DNA from: Sphaerotilus microaerophilus
GTDB taxonomy: Bacteria; Pseudomonadota; Gammaproteobacteria; Burkholderiales; Burkholderiaceae_C
Direction of reading: 5' to 3'
NCBI RefSeq assembly: GCF_023734135.1
Contig: NZ_AP025730.1
Span: 2,914,001 to 2,978,000 of the forward strand
Length of the DNA: 64,000 nucleotides
The translations under genes were made by a program, and so were the position numbers. Below, piece by piece: positions 28,226 to 36,263 of the stretch. Position 1 is the stretch's first letter. The number at the start of each line of letters is the position of its first letter. The notes beneath the pieces were generated by a model. That model made no database searches, was not told where the DNA came from, and saw only the letters and a list, made by a program, of their open reading frames with translations.

Positions 28226-29092
28226 TCAATCCGGCGATAGACGCAAAGCTTGCAAGGTGGCACTCCCGACCAGATTGACGTCCTGCCCAGCGGCCGTCCG
28301 ATGCCGATGGCCGACCTGCAGTTCGTAGCGTCGCGCCACGTTCGGTAAATCCCGCAACCGATACTCCCCAAACGCATCCGTCACCGCCCGCGCCACCACC
28401 TGGCCGGCGTGTGACAGCGTCACCTCCGCACCCTCGATGCACTCCTCCACCCCATCGCGCAGCGTCACCACGCTGCCCGCCAGCACCCAGTGGGTGAAGC
28501 GCTTCAGGTTGCGGTAGTGCACCCGGGGGCGAGTGCCGAGTTCGGGTTTCAGCACCTCCAGGCCCTGTTCGGCGGCGAGGGCGGCCATCTCGGCGTCGCT
28601 GACCTTCACGGCGCGGATCGCCTCCGTCGGGCAGGCCTGGGCGCAGCGCGGGGCTTTCCAGCCTTGGTCGAGCAGGTGGGCGTCGAAGATCCAGTGCTGG
28701 GGGAGTTGGAGTTCCTCGTTCCACCAGACGGCGCCGTAGGGGCAGGCGTCGACCAGGTCGCGCCGGCCGCGGGCGGCCTGGGGGTCGATGAGGACGATGC
28801 CGTCGTCGCGCTTCTTCACCGCACCCTGGCCCACTTTGACGCAGGGCGCGTCGTCGCAGTGGTTGCACAGCGTGGGCAGGTTGACGATGTCGACGATGGG
28901 CGCCTGGCCGTGTTCGGCTCGCTTCATCTCCAGCCAGTGGTGGCCGTGCAGCGGTTGCGGGGCGGCGTAGCCGGGGAAATCATTGCCGACGTGTTCGTCC
29001 TTCACCGCCAGCACGCAGTTGTTGCAGTTGTTGCAGCGGTCGATGTCGATGATGAGGTTCCACTTCGGCGTGCTGCTGTTCATGGTGTTCAT
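28226..29092 (-). CDS. Iron-sulfur small subunit of a pyrogallol transhydroxylase/resorcinol hydroxylase-like molybdoenzyme
   Basis: Electron-transfer subunit of 288 residues. The ferredoxin-like part has CNNCNNC (C20, C23, C26), CNHCDDAPC, DACPYGAVWW and RCAQAC. Compared with Pelobacter transhydroxylase small subunit, recalled from memory, the fourth cysteine of the first motif is V30 and the KCTMC pair before AHLL is absent (QHWIFDAHLL), so one of three clusters is probably lost. The C-terminal 80 residues (GVEECIEGAEVTLSHAGQVV, DAFGEYRLRDLP) form the transthyretin-like domain specific to this family. Its start overlaps the stop of the large-subunit gene (ATGA). Confidence 0.85.
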   Translation of the reverse strand: MNTMNSSTPKWNLIIDIDRCNNCNNCVLAVKDEHVGNDFPGYAAPQPLHGHHWLEMKRAEHGQAPIVDIVNLPTLCNHCDDAPCVKVGQGAVKKRDDGIVLIDPQAARGRRDLVDACPYGAVWWNEELQLPQHWIFDAHLLDQGWKAPRCAQACPTEAIRAVKVSDAEMAALAAEQGLEVLKPELGTRPRVHYRNLKRFTHWVLAGSVVTLRDGVEECIEGAEVTLSHAGQVVARAVTDAFGEYRLRDLPNVARRYELQVGHRHRTAAGQDVNLVGSATLQALRLSPD

Positions 29093-32000
29093 GCCCGCAC
29101 CTCCGCACCCGCCTGAGCACCCACGGCTGCGCGCGCCGGGGTGTTGAGCGGCCGTCGGCGCTCGGGCGGCAGCTCGCCGGCCCAGCGGCGCACCTGCACT
29201 TGCGCGGTCATCGCGGCGGTGGAGGCGGTCTTGGCGACCTGCTGGCGTTTGGGCGTGAGCAGGTTCATGCAGCCGCCGATGTCCGGCGATTCACCTGGCA
29301 CGCCCAGCGGCTCGTAGGTGGCGCAGGACTCGAAGCTGTGCAGCACGCCGGCCGGCAAGGTGGCGGTGAGGTCGGCGGCGCAGATCACCGTGCCGCGGTC
29401 GTTGAAGACCTCCACCAGGTCGTGGTGGGCGATGCCGCGTGCGGCGGCGTCGGCCGGGCTGATGCGCAGGATCCACCAGAAGTGTCCGTCCTTCCAGACG
29501 CGGTGGTCGCGGATGTCCTTGATGGCGGAGTCCTTGCCGTCGCTCATGGTGTGGAAGGAGAAGCGCTGGTGCGGGGTGATCAATTGCAGCGGGTAGTTCA
29601 CGCCGTGCTCGGTGTGCGGGCTTTCCCAGGCGGGGATGTAGCGGTTCAGCGGCGGGCGGTCCGGGCTCTCGGGGTCGAAGCGCTTCAATGACGAGGAGAC
29701 GAACTCGATCTTGCCGGTCTGCGTCTGCAGGCCTTCGCCGTACTTGGAGGAGTAGGCGCCGGGCAGGGGGTAGGGCTCGGGCACGTCCTTCTGGCGCCCG
29801 TCGAGGTACCACTGCATGTCGCGCGGCGGGCGCAGGCCGGCAGGGGCGGGCGGCACGACGAAGTAGCCCTTCTTGAGGAACTGCCGCCAGCTGACGTGTT
29901 TAGGCAGGTCGGTGGAGTCGAAGACGCGGCGGCACCAGTCCAGCTCGGTCATGCCCTCGGAGAAGTAGGTGCCCAGGCCGAGGCGCTTGCAGATGTCCCA
30001 GAAGATCTGGTAGTCGGACTTCGACTCGCCCAGCGGCTCGATGCACTGGTGCTGCATCGCGATGACGCGGTGGTTGAGCTGCTCCTGCATGTGCAGGCCG
30101 AAGCCGCCGGCGTTGCCCCACTCGCCGATGTCGTCGCGCTCGAACTGGGTGCAGGCCGGCAGGATGATGTCGGCGAACTTCGCCTCGCCCTCGTCCCAGA
30201 TCGACTGGTTGACGACGAACTCCAGGTTCGGGCTCTGGTACATCGCGACGAAGCGGCCCGACTCGCCGATGGTGCCGAAGGACGAGCCGCCGTAGCGGTA
30301 GAGCATCTTGACCTTCGAGTAACCGGGCGCCGGGTAGATCGTGCGGCGGAACTGGCCCTCGATCGAGCTGGGGTCGAGCGGGTAGCCCTCGGCCTGGCCC
30401 TCCAGGATGGCCTCGGGCAGGCGCTGGCGGGGGATGGTCTGCGTGACCGGGTTGACCGACACCAGGTGCGGCATGCGGGTGTAGTTGTTGGCGGCGGCGG
30501 CCGTCTGGTTCAGCTCGCCGGAGATGCCGCCCTCGGCGTAGCCGGGGAAGTAGAAGTGCAGGTCCACCGGCGTGCCGCCCTGCAGGTTGCCGAAGTTGAC
30601 GCCCGGGCGGCCCCAGCCGCGCATGGCCATCAGCAGGATCATGGCGCGCGCCCACTGCGTGCCGTTGGCGCCGCGGCAGGCGCCGCCCAGGCCGCTGCCG
30701 CGCACCCCCGGGGCGAGATAGGTCTTCTTCTTGGCCCACAGGCGGGCCAGTGCCCGCACGTCGCGCGCCGGGATGCCGGTCTCGGCCTCCTGCCACTCGG
30801 GCGTCTTCGGGATGCCGTCGCTGTCGCCCATCACGTAGGCGCGCCACTCGTCGAAGCCGGTGGTGCGCCGGGCGACGAAGTCCCGGTCGTACAGGTCCTC
30901 GGCGATCCAGACCTGCATGATGGCGATCGCCAGCGCGTTGTCGGTGCCGGGGCGGATCGGCATCCACTTGCCGCCCATCATCCCGGCGGTGGGGCAGTAG
31001 TGCGGGTTGATGTGCACGAACTGCATGCCCAGCTGCTTGCCCCAGAGGCGGCGCTGGCCGCCGTCCTGCCCGCCGTAGGTGCCGAACTGCGATTCCGGGT
31101 CGCTGGACCAGAAGATGATCAGCTCGCACTCTTCCAGGCAGTCCTGCAGCGTGCCGTAGTTGGTCGGCGAACCGAGGCGGAAGCTGTTGCCCAGGTGGTG
31201 CATCGCGCCCCAGTACCAGCCCTCCCAGCTGTCCGGGTTGAGCGCCACGCGGGTCACGCCGATGGCGTTGCCGAAGCGCATCAGCGCGCTCAGGTAGTAG
31301 CCGACGTTGCCCCACTGGTGGTGGGAGGAGTGGTAGGTCGCGATGGCGCCCGGGCCGTGCTCGCGCTTCATGCGCAGGATCTCGCCGGCCACGATGTCCA
31401 GCGCCTCTTCCCAGCTGATGCGCTCATAGCCGCTGACGCCGCGGTTCGCCTCGTTGCGCTGGCCGGGAGGCTGGCTGGGGTCGAAGTCCACCCGCTTCAT
31501 CGGGTAGAGCAGGCGCTGGTCGGAGTAGACGGTGGACTTCACCGCCAGCGCGTGCGGCGCCACGTTGGCACGGCGCTGCGGCCTGAAGACCTGGCCGCGC
31601 GCGGGCATGGCCCAGCTGGGTGCGTCCTCGGCATCGTCGAACTCGATGGGGGTGACGCGCAGGATGCGCCCGTCCTTGACGTAGACGAACAGCGGGCCGC
31701 CGTTGGTCACCTGGGTGAAGCGGCGCGAGCCGTCGGGCATCGGCAGGCCGCGTTCCAGGCCGACGGTGCGGATCAGGTTGAGCAGCTGCATGAACCAGGC
31801 GATGCCGTCCTCGTCGCCCTGCACCATGGCCTTGAAGTTCTTGGCCGCGTGCACGATCAGCGCCTGGTCCACGCGCGGGTCCAGGAAGCGCACGGCGGTG
31901 TCCAGGTCGCGGAACACCAGGCTCAGGTCCGGCTGGGCATGGATGCCGCGGCCGGTGGTCAGCACCCCGGCGCGGAAGCTGAACCAGCGGCCCTGGCTGC

Positions 32001-32142
32001 CGTCCTGCAGGCGGATCTGCGCCACGCCGTCGTAGCCGGCCATGTGGCGGGCAAAGGCGGGGTGGCGGCGCGCGAACAGGCGCATGACCTGCGACAGGCC
32101 CCAGAGGCGGGCGGAGAGGCTGATCTGCGAGAGCTTCACCAA
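29089..32142 (-). CDS. Molybdopterin large subunit, pyrogallol transhydroxylase/resorcinol hydroxylase-like, with an extra N-terminal domain
   Basis: DMSO-reductase-family enzyme of 1017 residues, probably hydroxylating a phenolic ring. From about residue 145 it follows transhydroxylase throughout (FVYVKDGRI, YERISWEEA, NPDSWEGWYWGAMH, FPGYAEGGISG, YPAPGYSKVKM, FADIILPACTQFERDDI, KKGYFVVP). Active-site equivalents are kept: H274, D304, the Mo-ligand serine S305 and Y535. No N-terminal iron-sulfur motif and no Tat signal are present, so it is cytoplasmic. Residues about 20-135 are extra and look like an SCP2 sterol-carrier fold (GRWFSFRAGVLTTGRG, PDLSLVFRDLDTAVRFL). The substrate (pyrogallol, resorcinol or related) is not settled. 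Confidence 0.85.
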   Translation of the reverse strand: MVKLSQISLSARLWGLSQVMRLFARRHPAFARHMAGYDGVAQIRLQDGSQGRWFSFRAGVLTTGRGIHAQPDLSLVFRDLDTAVRFLDPRVDQALIVHAAKNFKAMVQGDEDGIAWFMQLLNLIRTVGLERGLPMPDGSRRFTQVTNGGPLFVYVKDGRILRVTPIEFDDAEDAPSWAMPARGQVFRPQRRANVAPHALAVKSTVYSDQRLLYPMKRVDFDPSQPPGQRNEANRGVSGYERISWEEALDIVAGEILRMKREHGPGAIATYHSSHHQWGNVGYYLSALMRFGNAIGVTRVALNPDSWEGWYWGAMHHLGNSFRLGSPTNYGTLQDCLEECELIIFWSSDPESQFGTYGGQDGGQRRLWGKQLGMQFVHINPHYCPTAGMMGGKWMPIRPGTDNALAIAIMQVWIAEDLYDRDFVARRTTGFDEWRAYVMGDSDGIPKTPEWQEAETGIPARDVRALARLWAKKKTYLAPGVRGSGLGGACRGANGTQWARAMILLMAMRGWGRPGVNFGNLQGGTPVDLHFYFPGYAEGGISGELNQTAAAANNYTRMPHLVSVNPVTQTIPRQRLPEAILEGQAEGYPLDPSSIEGQFRRTIYPAPGYSKVKMLYRYGGSSFGTIGESGRFVAMYQSPNLEFVVNQSIWDEGEAKFADIILPACTQFERDDIGEWGNAGGFGLHMQEQLNHRVIAMQHQCIEPLGESKSDYQIFWDICKRLGLGTYFSEGMTELDWCRRVFDSTDLPKHVSWRQFLKKGYFVVPPAPAGLRPPRDMQWYLDGRQKDVPEPYPLPGAYSSKYGEGLQTQTGKIEFVSSSLKRFDPESPDRPPLNRYIPAWESPHTEHGVNYPLQLITPHQRFSFHTMSDGKDSAIKDIRDHRVWKDGHFWWILRISPADAAARGIAHHDLVEVFNDRGTVICAADLTATLPAGVLHSFESCATYEPLGVPGESPDIGGCMNLLTPKRQQVAKTASTAAMTAQVQVRRWAGELPPERRRPLNTPARAAVGAQAGAEVRA

Positions 32143-32163
32143 CAGGGCTCCTTGTCATAGAAT

Positions 32164-32188
32164 TAAAATCTCAATATATGAGATTTTA
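32164..32188. promoter_or_regulatory. Palindromic operator between the molybdoenzyme operon and the VOC gene
   Basis: A perfect 10-bp inverted repeat, TAAAATCTCA (32164-32173) with TGAGATTTTA (32179-32188), spacer ATATA. It is strikingly AT-rich in this genome and fills most of the roughly 60 bp between two divergent genes, so it probably controls both promoters. A MarR- or TetR-type dimer would fit the spacing; no such regulator gene is next to it. Confidence 0.7.
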
Positions 32189-32203
32189 GATTGGAGTGCC
32201 ATG

Positions 32204-32800
32204 ATGAGCAAGCGAGCTGGCTTCACGATCAACCACCTGGGCATCCACGTCCACGACCTGGCGGCCATGAAGGACTTCTACACCCGGGCGTTTGATTTCA
32301 CCGTCACCGACGAAGGGCCGCTGCCCACCGAGGCCGGGCCGGTCAACATCGTCTTCCTCAGCCGCAGCCCGCAGACGCACCACCAGCTGGCACTGATCCA
32401 GGCGCGCCCGGAGAAGGTCGAGTTCAACGTGGTCAACCAGATCTCCTTCCTGGCCGACAGCCTGGAGACGCTGCTGGCGTCCTACAAGAAGCTGGTGGTG
32501 GAGGAGGGCCGCGTGGCACGCTCGCTCAGCCACGGCAATGCGCTGTCGTTCTACATCCACGACCCGGAGGGCAACCGGCTGGAGCTGTTCTGGAACACGC
32601 CCTGGTATGTGGTGCAGCCGATGGTGGAACTGATGGACTTCAACCAGTCGCCCGAGGTGCTCCTGGCCCAGGCTGAGGCGCACGCGCGCACGCTGCCGGG
32701 CTTCAAGCCGCGCGAGGCCTGGGTGGCCGAGATGGCCGAGCGCATGGGGGTAGGGGCTGGGACGGGGGCGGGAGTGGTACCGGGAGTGGGGGTGGCATGA
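32204..32800 (+). CDS. VOC family protein, extradiol dioxygenase-like
   Basis: Vicinal-oxygen-chelate protein of 198 residues. The start at 32204 is preferred over the adjacent ATG at 32201 because GGAG then lies seven bases upstream. Metal-ligand positions are suggested by INHLGIHVHDL near the N-terminus and by LSFYIHDPEGNRLELFW. Placement divergent from a phenol-ring hydroxylase suggests it opens or remodels the hydroxylated ring, but it is a single short VOC module, shorter than classic extradiol enzymes. The C-terminal 17 residues are a Gly/Val repeat. Confidence 0.8.
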   Translation: MSKRAGFTINHLGIHVHDLAAMKDFYTRAFDFTVTDEGPLPTEAGPVNIVFLSRSPQTHHQLALIQARPEKVEFNVVNQISFLADSLETLLASYKKLVVEEGRVARSLSHGNALSFYIHDPEGNRLELFWNTPWYVVQPMVELMDFNQSPEVLLAQAEAHARTLPGFKPREAWVAEMAERMGVGAGTGAGVVPGVGVA

Positions 32801-32892
32801 TCGTCAAGATGGCGCCGCGGCTGGACTTTGTGCGCCTGCAGGCGCCGCTGGGCGTGGTGCTGGTCGAGCCGCTGCGGGTCGCCGCAGGCTGA
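32797..32892 (+). CDS. Small translationally coupled open frame, 31 codons
   Basis: Its ATG overlaps the VOC-gene stop as ATGA, as in operons. It encodes a short peptide starting MIVKMAPRLDFVRLQ. No family is recognised. It may be the N-terminal remnant of a deleted downstream gene, since a decayed GGDEF fragment follows at once on the other strand. Confidence 0.35.
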   Translation: MIVKMAPRLDFVRLQAPLGVVLVEPLRVAAG

Positions 32893-32904
32893 GGGCGGCC
32901 GCGG

Positions 32905-33123
32905 TCAGCCCAGCTCGCAGCGTCGGTGGCCGCTGACTTTGGCCCGGTACATCGCGCGGTCGGCGCGGTCGATGGCCAGGTCGATGTCTTCGTCCACGGC
33001 CAGTTCGGTGATGCCGGCGGAGAAGCTCACCGTCAGGCCCTGCCCGGGGTGCTGGGCCTGCTGGAGCTGCAGCAGTTCAGCCATGTGACGGCGGTTGTGC
33101 GACTGGGTGAGGTCGTTGCGCGC
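32905..33123 (-). pseudogene. Collapsed GGDEF-domain remnant
   Basis: Read on the minus strand, the frame starts with ARNDLTQSHNRRHMAELLQL, which is the entry to a GGDEF domain, and runs within a few residues into GLTVSFSAGITE, DRADRAMYRAKVSG and the stop, which is the exit of one. The middle, roughly 80 residues with the catalytic loop, is absent, so an internal in-frame deletion occurred. Upstream the reading shifts frame and no start is evident. It cannot be an active diguanylate cyclase. Confidence 0.7.
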
Positions 33124-33420
33124 ACCACCAGGTCGTGGCCCAGCAGCGAAGGCAGCTTCAAGCCGGCGCTTGGCAAGCGGATGGCAGCGGGCATGGCAGG
33201 GTCCAGGGGGCGATGCGGCTCTATCGGCGGGGGTGGGGAAGACTGGAGGGGGACGGTTGCCTCACGCGAGCGGCTGCATGTGCTGCGCTGTTCGTGATTG
33301 ATTTGGCGAACGGGGTCTTGCGACCCCCTCAAGCGGGGGGTGTGGCAGCCGACAACCCGCTGGGGTCGCGAGCGCGCTGCGCCCGCGAACTTCGGCTTGC
33401 CAACCACCCAATTCGCCGCC
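33124..33420. other. Upstream region of the large lipoprotein gene, with competing hairpins
   Basis: GGGGTC (33312-33317) pairs with GACCCC (33322-33327), and the overlapping C-run 33324-33328 can instead pair with the G-run 33335-33340. The two hairpins exclude each other. The rest of the region has no recognised gene; the minus-strand part may be further remains of the GGDEF gene. Confidence 0.4.
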
Positions 33421-36138
33421 ATGCCCACATCACGCGAACCGCTGTTGATACGTCTCTTGCCAGGGTCTGCACTGGCCCTGGCCTGCCTGCTGGCAGCCTG
33501 CGGTGCCGGCGAGGATCCGGCCTCCGTCCAGGAGAACCCGGACGGCAGCTTCCAGGTCCTGGCCGGCCAGGCCGAAAAGGGGCCGCTGCTGCGCGGCTCG
33601 TCGGTGACGATCAACACGCTGACGACCGCGCCCGTGTCGGTCGCCGCGGGGACGACCCCCTTGCTGCCGGGCACCGTTGCGACCGTGCTGCCGGCGCTGG
33701 TGCCTTCCGGCGCCTCGTTCAGCATGGAGGTCAAGGACGACCACGGCAGCTTCGCGCCGCAGAGCGCGGCGATCTTCCAGAGCAACTTCATCGAAACGAC
33801 GGTCCAGGGCTACTACCTCAACGAGCTGACCGGCCGGCGCGCGGAGGATCAGATCGCGCTGCGCGGGCTGAGCAACCTGAAGAGCGACAAGGCGATCAAC
33901 GTCAATCTGCTGACCGACCTGTCGAAGGAGCGCACCCTCAAGCTGGCGCGCACCGCGGCGGGCAGCGCCGCCGTCACGTCGGCGGTGTTCGACAGCGCCC
34001 GCCGGCAGGCCCAATCGGAAACGTTGCGCGCCTTCGGCATCGACGCGAGCGAGCTGGGCAGCGTGGCCGCCTTCGGCGAGATGGACCTGAAGCGCCTCGG
34101 CAGCGACGCCACCGCCCGGCCCGCGGACCAGATCCTGCTGGCGCTGTCGGCGCTGGCGATGCAGGTGGGCCAGGATGGCGGCGGGGTGTCGGACTTCGTG
34201 AACCGCTTCGAGGCCGACCTCGCCGACAACGGCGTGATCGACGGTGCGGCGCTCAAGGCACAGATCCTGCAGGCCAGCGCCACCGTGGACCTGACCCGCG
34301 TCGCGGCGAACATGAACGCCTACTACGGCAGCAGCCTGTTCAATGGCGACGCGCTGGCGCAGTGGGTGGACCGCTCCGGCGGCGTGATCGGCCTGATCGG
34401 CAAGAACGTGCAGTTCACGCCCGACCTCACTTTCTCGCCCGGCACTGTCTACACCTCCCGCACGCTGACCGTGGCCGCAGCGGCCGTGCCCGCCTGCTAT
34501 GGCGCGGAGGTGAACGATGCCCGCTACGGCACGGCCCAGCTGTTGAACAACGGCGCAGTGGTGGCGAACGGGCAGAAGTACCCGCTCAACACCACGACGG
34601 CCGCGCCGCTGGCACTGCGCTTCACCCCCTCCGACCCCAACGCGGTGGCCTACCTGGTGCGCTGGGATGCCGTCAGCGGCAGCTGCAGCCTGACCAGCCA
34701 GCCCAACAAGGTGCGGCTGCAGGCCTATGCAGCGGTCACGCCGGACGTGGCGCGCTTCCTGAACAAGCTGTCTGCGGACTTCGCCAAGTGCTTTGCGCTG
34801 CCGGTGACCTCGCGCGTGCTGAGCGTGGACAACAGCCTGCCCATGACGGCAGGCGGCCCGCAGGTGACCTCGGTGGCGCCGGTGTGCGAGCCGCTTGCCA
34901 GCCGCAAGGACGTGACGGGGGTGGACTTCCTGCAGAACGGTTACTCGGCCGGTCAGTACTACCACGCCATGCTCCATGACGGCAGCCTGACCAAGTCGGC
35001 CCGCATCACGCAGGTGAGCGTCCTGCGCACCCGCGCCGCTGGTGTGGCGCCGATGACCGCGAATCCCACCCTGGTGGTCAACGTCAAGTACGTCGACCGG
35101 TACAACCGCCTCGGCAACTTCGTCTCGGTGGCACAGCGGTTCTCCGGCACGTCGGCCGAGTCGGGCGACTGGTGGATCACCGGCAACCAGCAGCCGGTGG
35201 ACGTCAACCTCGTGCCCTTCCTGCGCAAGTTCACCTCGCTGGCGAACTACACCACCGCCACGCCGACCATCAAGGAGCACTTCCGCAGCGCGCTGGGCGT
35301 CTTCATCACGGCCGGCGGCCCGGGCAGCCGTGCGGCGGATGGCACGGCGATCTCGGCGGTGCGGGTCTCGGCCGACGGCATGCAGAGCCTCGTGTATGTG
35401 CCGCCCGTGCAGGCCGGGCAGACCTGGATGGACCTCAGCAACACCGGCGGCGATGTCGCAGGGGCCGCAGGCAGACGCTGTGGCGCCACGGTGGGTGTCA
35501 ACGGTCCCGTGAGCACGAACTGCCCGATCTTCTGGGTCGCCCGCACCACGCCGGTACTTCCGTCGGCTGCGGCGCCCGTGCTGCGGACGCCCGGTTCCAC
35601 GGAAGGCAGTTGTGCCACGGCCGCCTCGGTGACTCAAACCTGTGCCTGGGGCGGCACGTGGTCGGCGCAGAACATCTCCTCCACGCTGACCATGAGCCTG
35701 CCCTTCAAGGTAGAGATCTTCTATGGCGGGCGGACCACCCCGACCCACACCTACACCAAGTACCTCAACTCGCCCTTCCCGGACCTGACCCGCGCGCACC
35801 TGGCCGGCTGGGTGGCGCTTGACAGCGCGAGCCTGGTGGCCGCCCGCCCCCTGGCCGGGCAGACCGAGGTGAACCTGGCCTGGACGGGGCAGGTGGCCAA
35901 CTCGGTGGAGGTCAAGAGCGCCACGGTGTCGCTGAACACGCCGGGAGCCTCGATCGCCACGCCCGACGAAGCGGTGCTGCGCGGCAGCACAAGCGTGCTC
36001 GTCGCGCCGGGAGCGGAACTGCAGTACAGCACGCCGACCAGCTACACCGGCACCAACCAGCGCGCGCTCCTGCTGAACCTGCGCACCTGGGACGGCAGCT
36101 CGCGCTCGGTCTGGACCAGCTACGACACGGCCAACTGA
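33421..36138 (+). CDS. Large lipoprotein of unknown function
   Basis: Predicted lipoprotein of 905 residues. The signal ends in the lipobox LAAC with the lipidated cysteine C27, and the next residues (GAGED) carry no obvious inner-membrane retention aspartate at +2. A first module (about 45-150) has AGQAEKGPLLRGSSVTINTL and GYYLNELTGRR, a pattern I associate with large secreted or surface lipoproteins of unknown role. The remainder is beta-rich with scattered cysteine pairs and a C-terminal region of extracellular-repeat style. No enzyme motif is seen. The ATG at 33421 is chosen for the signal peptide; an in-frame start at 33298 would lie upstream of the hairpins. Confidence 0.75.
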   Translation: MPTSREPLLIRLLPGSALALACLLAACGAGEDPASVQENPDGSFQVLAGQAEKGPLLRGSSVTINTLTTAPVSVAAGTTPLLPGTVATVLPALVPSGASFSMEVKDDHGSFAPQSAAIFQSNFIETTVQGYYLNELTGRRAEDQIALRGLSNLKSDKAINVNLLTDLSKERTLKLARTAAGSAAVTSAVFDSARRQAQSETLRAFGIDASELGSVAAFGEMDLKRLGSDATARPADQILLALSALAMQVGQDGGGVSDFVNRFEADLADNGVIDGAALKAQILQASATVDLTRVAANMNAYYGSSLFNGDALAQWVDRSGGVIGLIGKNVQFTPDLTFSPGTVYTSRTLTVAAAAVPACYGAEVNDARYGTAQLLNNGAVVANGQKYPLNTTTAAPLALRFTPSDPNAVAYLVRWDAVSGSCSLTSQPNKVRLQAYAAVTPDVARFLNKLSADFAKCFALPVTSRVLSVDNSLPMTAGGPQVTSVAPVCEPLASRKDVTGVDFLQNGYSAGQYYHAMLHDGSLTKSARITQVSVLRTRAAGVAPMTANPTLVVNVKYVDRYNRLGNFVSVAQRFSGTSAESGDWWITGNQQPVDVNLVPFLRKFTSLANYTTATPTIKEHFRSALGVFITAGGPGSRAADGTAISAVRVSADGMQSLVYVPPVQAGQTWMDLSNTGGDVAGAAGRRCGATVGVNGPVSTNCPIFWVARTTPVLPSAAAPVLRTPGSTEGSCATAASVTQTCAWGGTWSAQNISSTLTMSLPFKVEIFYGGRTTPTHTYTKYLNSPFPDLTRAHLAGWVALDSASLVAARPLAGQTEVNLAWTGQVANSVEVKSATVSLNTPGASIATPDEAVLRGSTSVLVAPGAELQYSTPTSYTGTNQRALLLNLRTWDGSSRSVWTSYDTAN

Positions 36139-36166
36139 GTCGCTGATTCGCTGACTCGCTGAACTG
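36135..36166. repeat. Tandem octamer repeat starting at the lipoprotein stop codon
   Basis: Four successive octamers read CTGAGTCG, CTGATTCG, CTGACTCG and CTGAACTG. The TGA stop of the lipoprotein gene is in the first unit. Loss or gain of units would not affect the protein. Confidence 0.7.
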
Positions 36167-36173
36167 TTGACCC

Positions 36174-36206
36174 AGCCCGGCCGGCCCTGCGTCGGCCGGG
36201 CTGTTG
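36174..36206 (+). terminator. Probable terminator after the large lipoprotein gene
   Basis: AGCCCGGCC (36174-36182) pairs perfectly with GGCCGGGCT (36194-36202), loop of eleven, followed by GTTG. The T-run is weak, so termination may be partial. Confidence 0.6.
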
Positions 36207-36263
36207 CGTCTGCAGGCACCTAGAATCCGCGCCCCGGATCCCCTCCCTGCTGCGCCCGCCCCC

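Noticed and set aside
27992..28240. 82-codon plus-strand frame upstream of mnmC
   Set aside because: No recognised family and no good ribosome-binding site; kept only as an intergenic note.
27963..28868. N-terminal extension of mnmC by about 300 residues
   Set aside because: The extension runs through the ferredoxin-subunit gene in another frame and has no family match; the MnmC fold starts at the ATG at 27962.
29896..32160. 754-codon open frame opposite the molybdoenzyme large subunit
   Set aside because: Antisense shadow of a gene with strong family matches along its length.
33135..34979. Plus-strand frame overlapping the start of the large lipoprotein gene
   Set aside because: Arg/Gly/Ala-rich shadow in a different frame; the lipoprotein frame has a clean signal peptide and lipobox.
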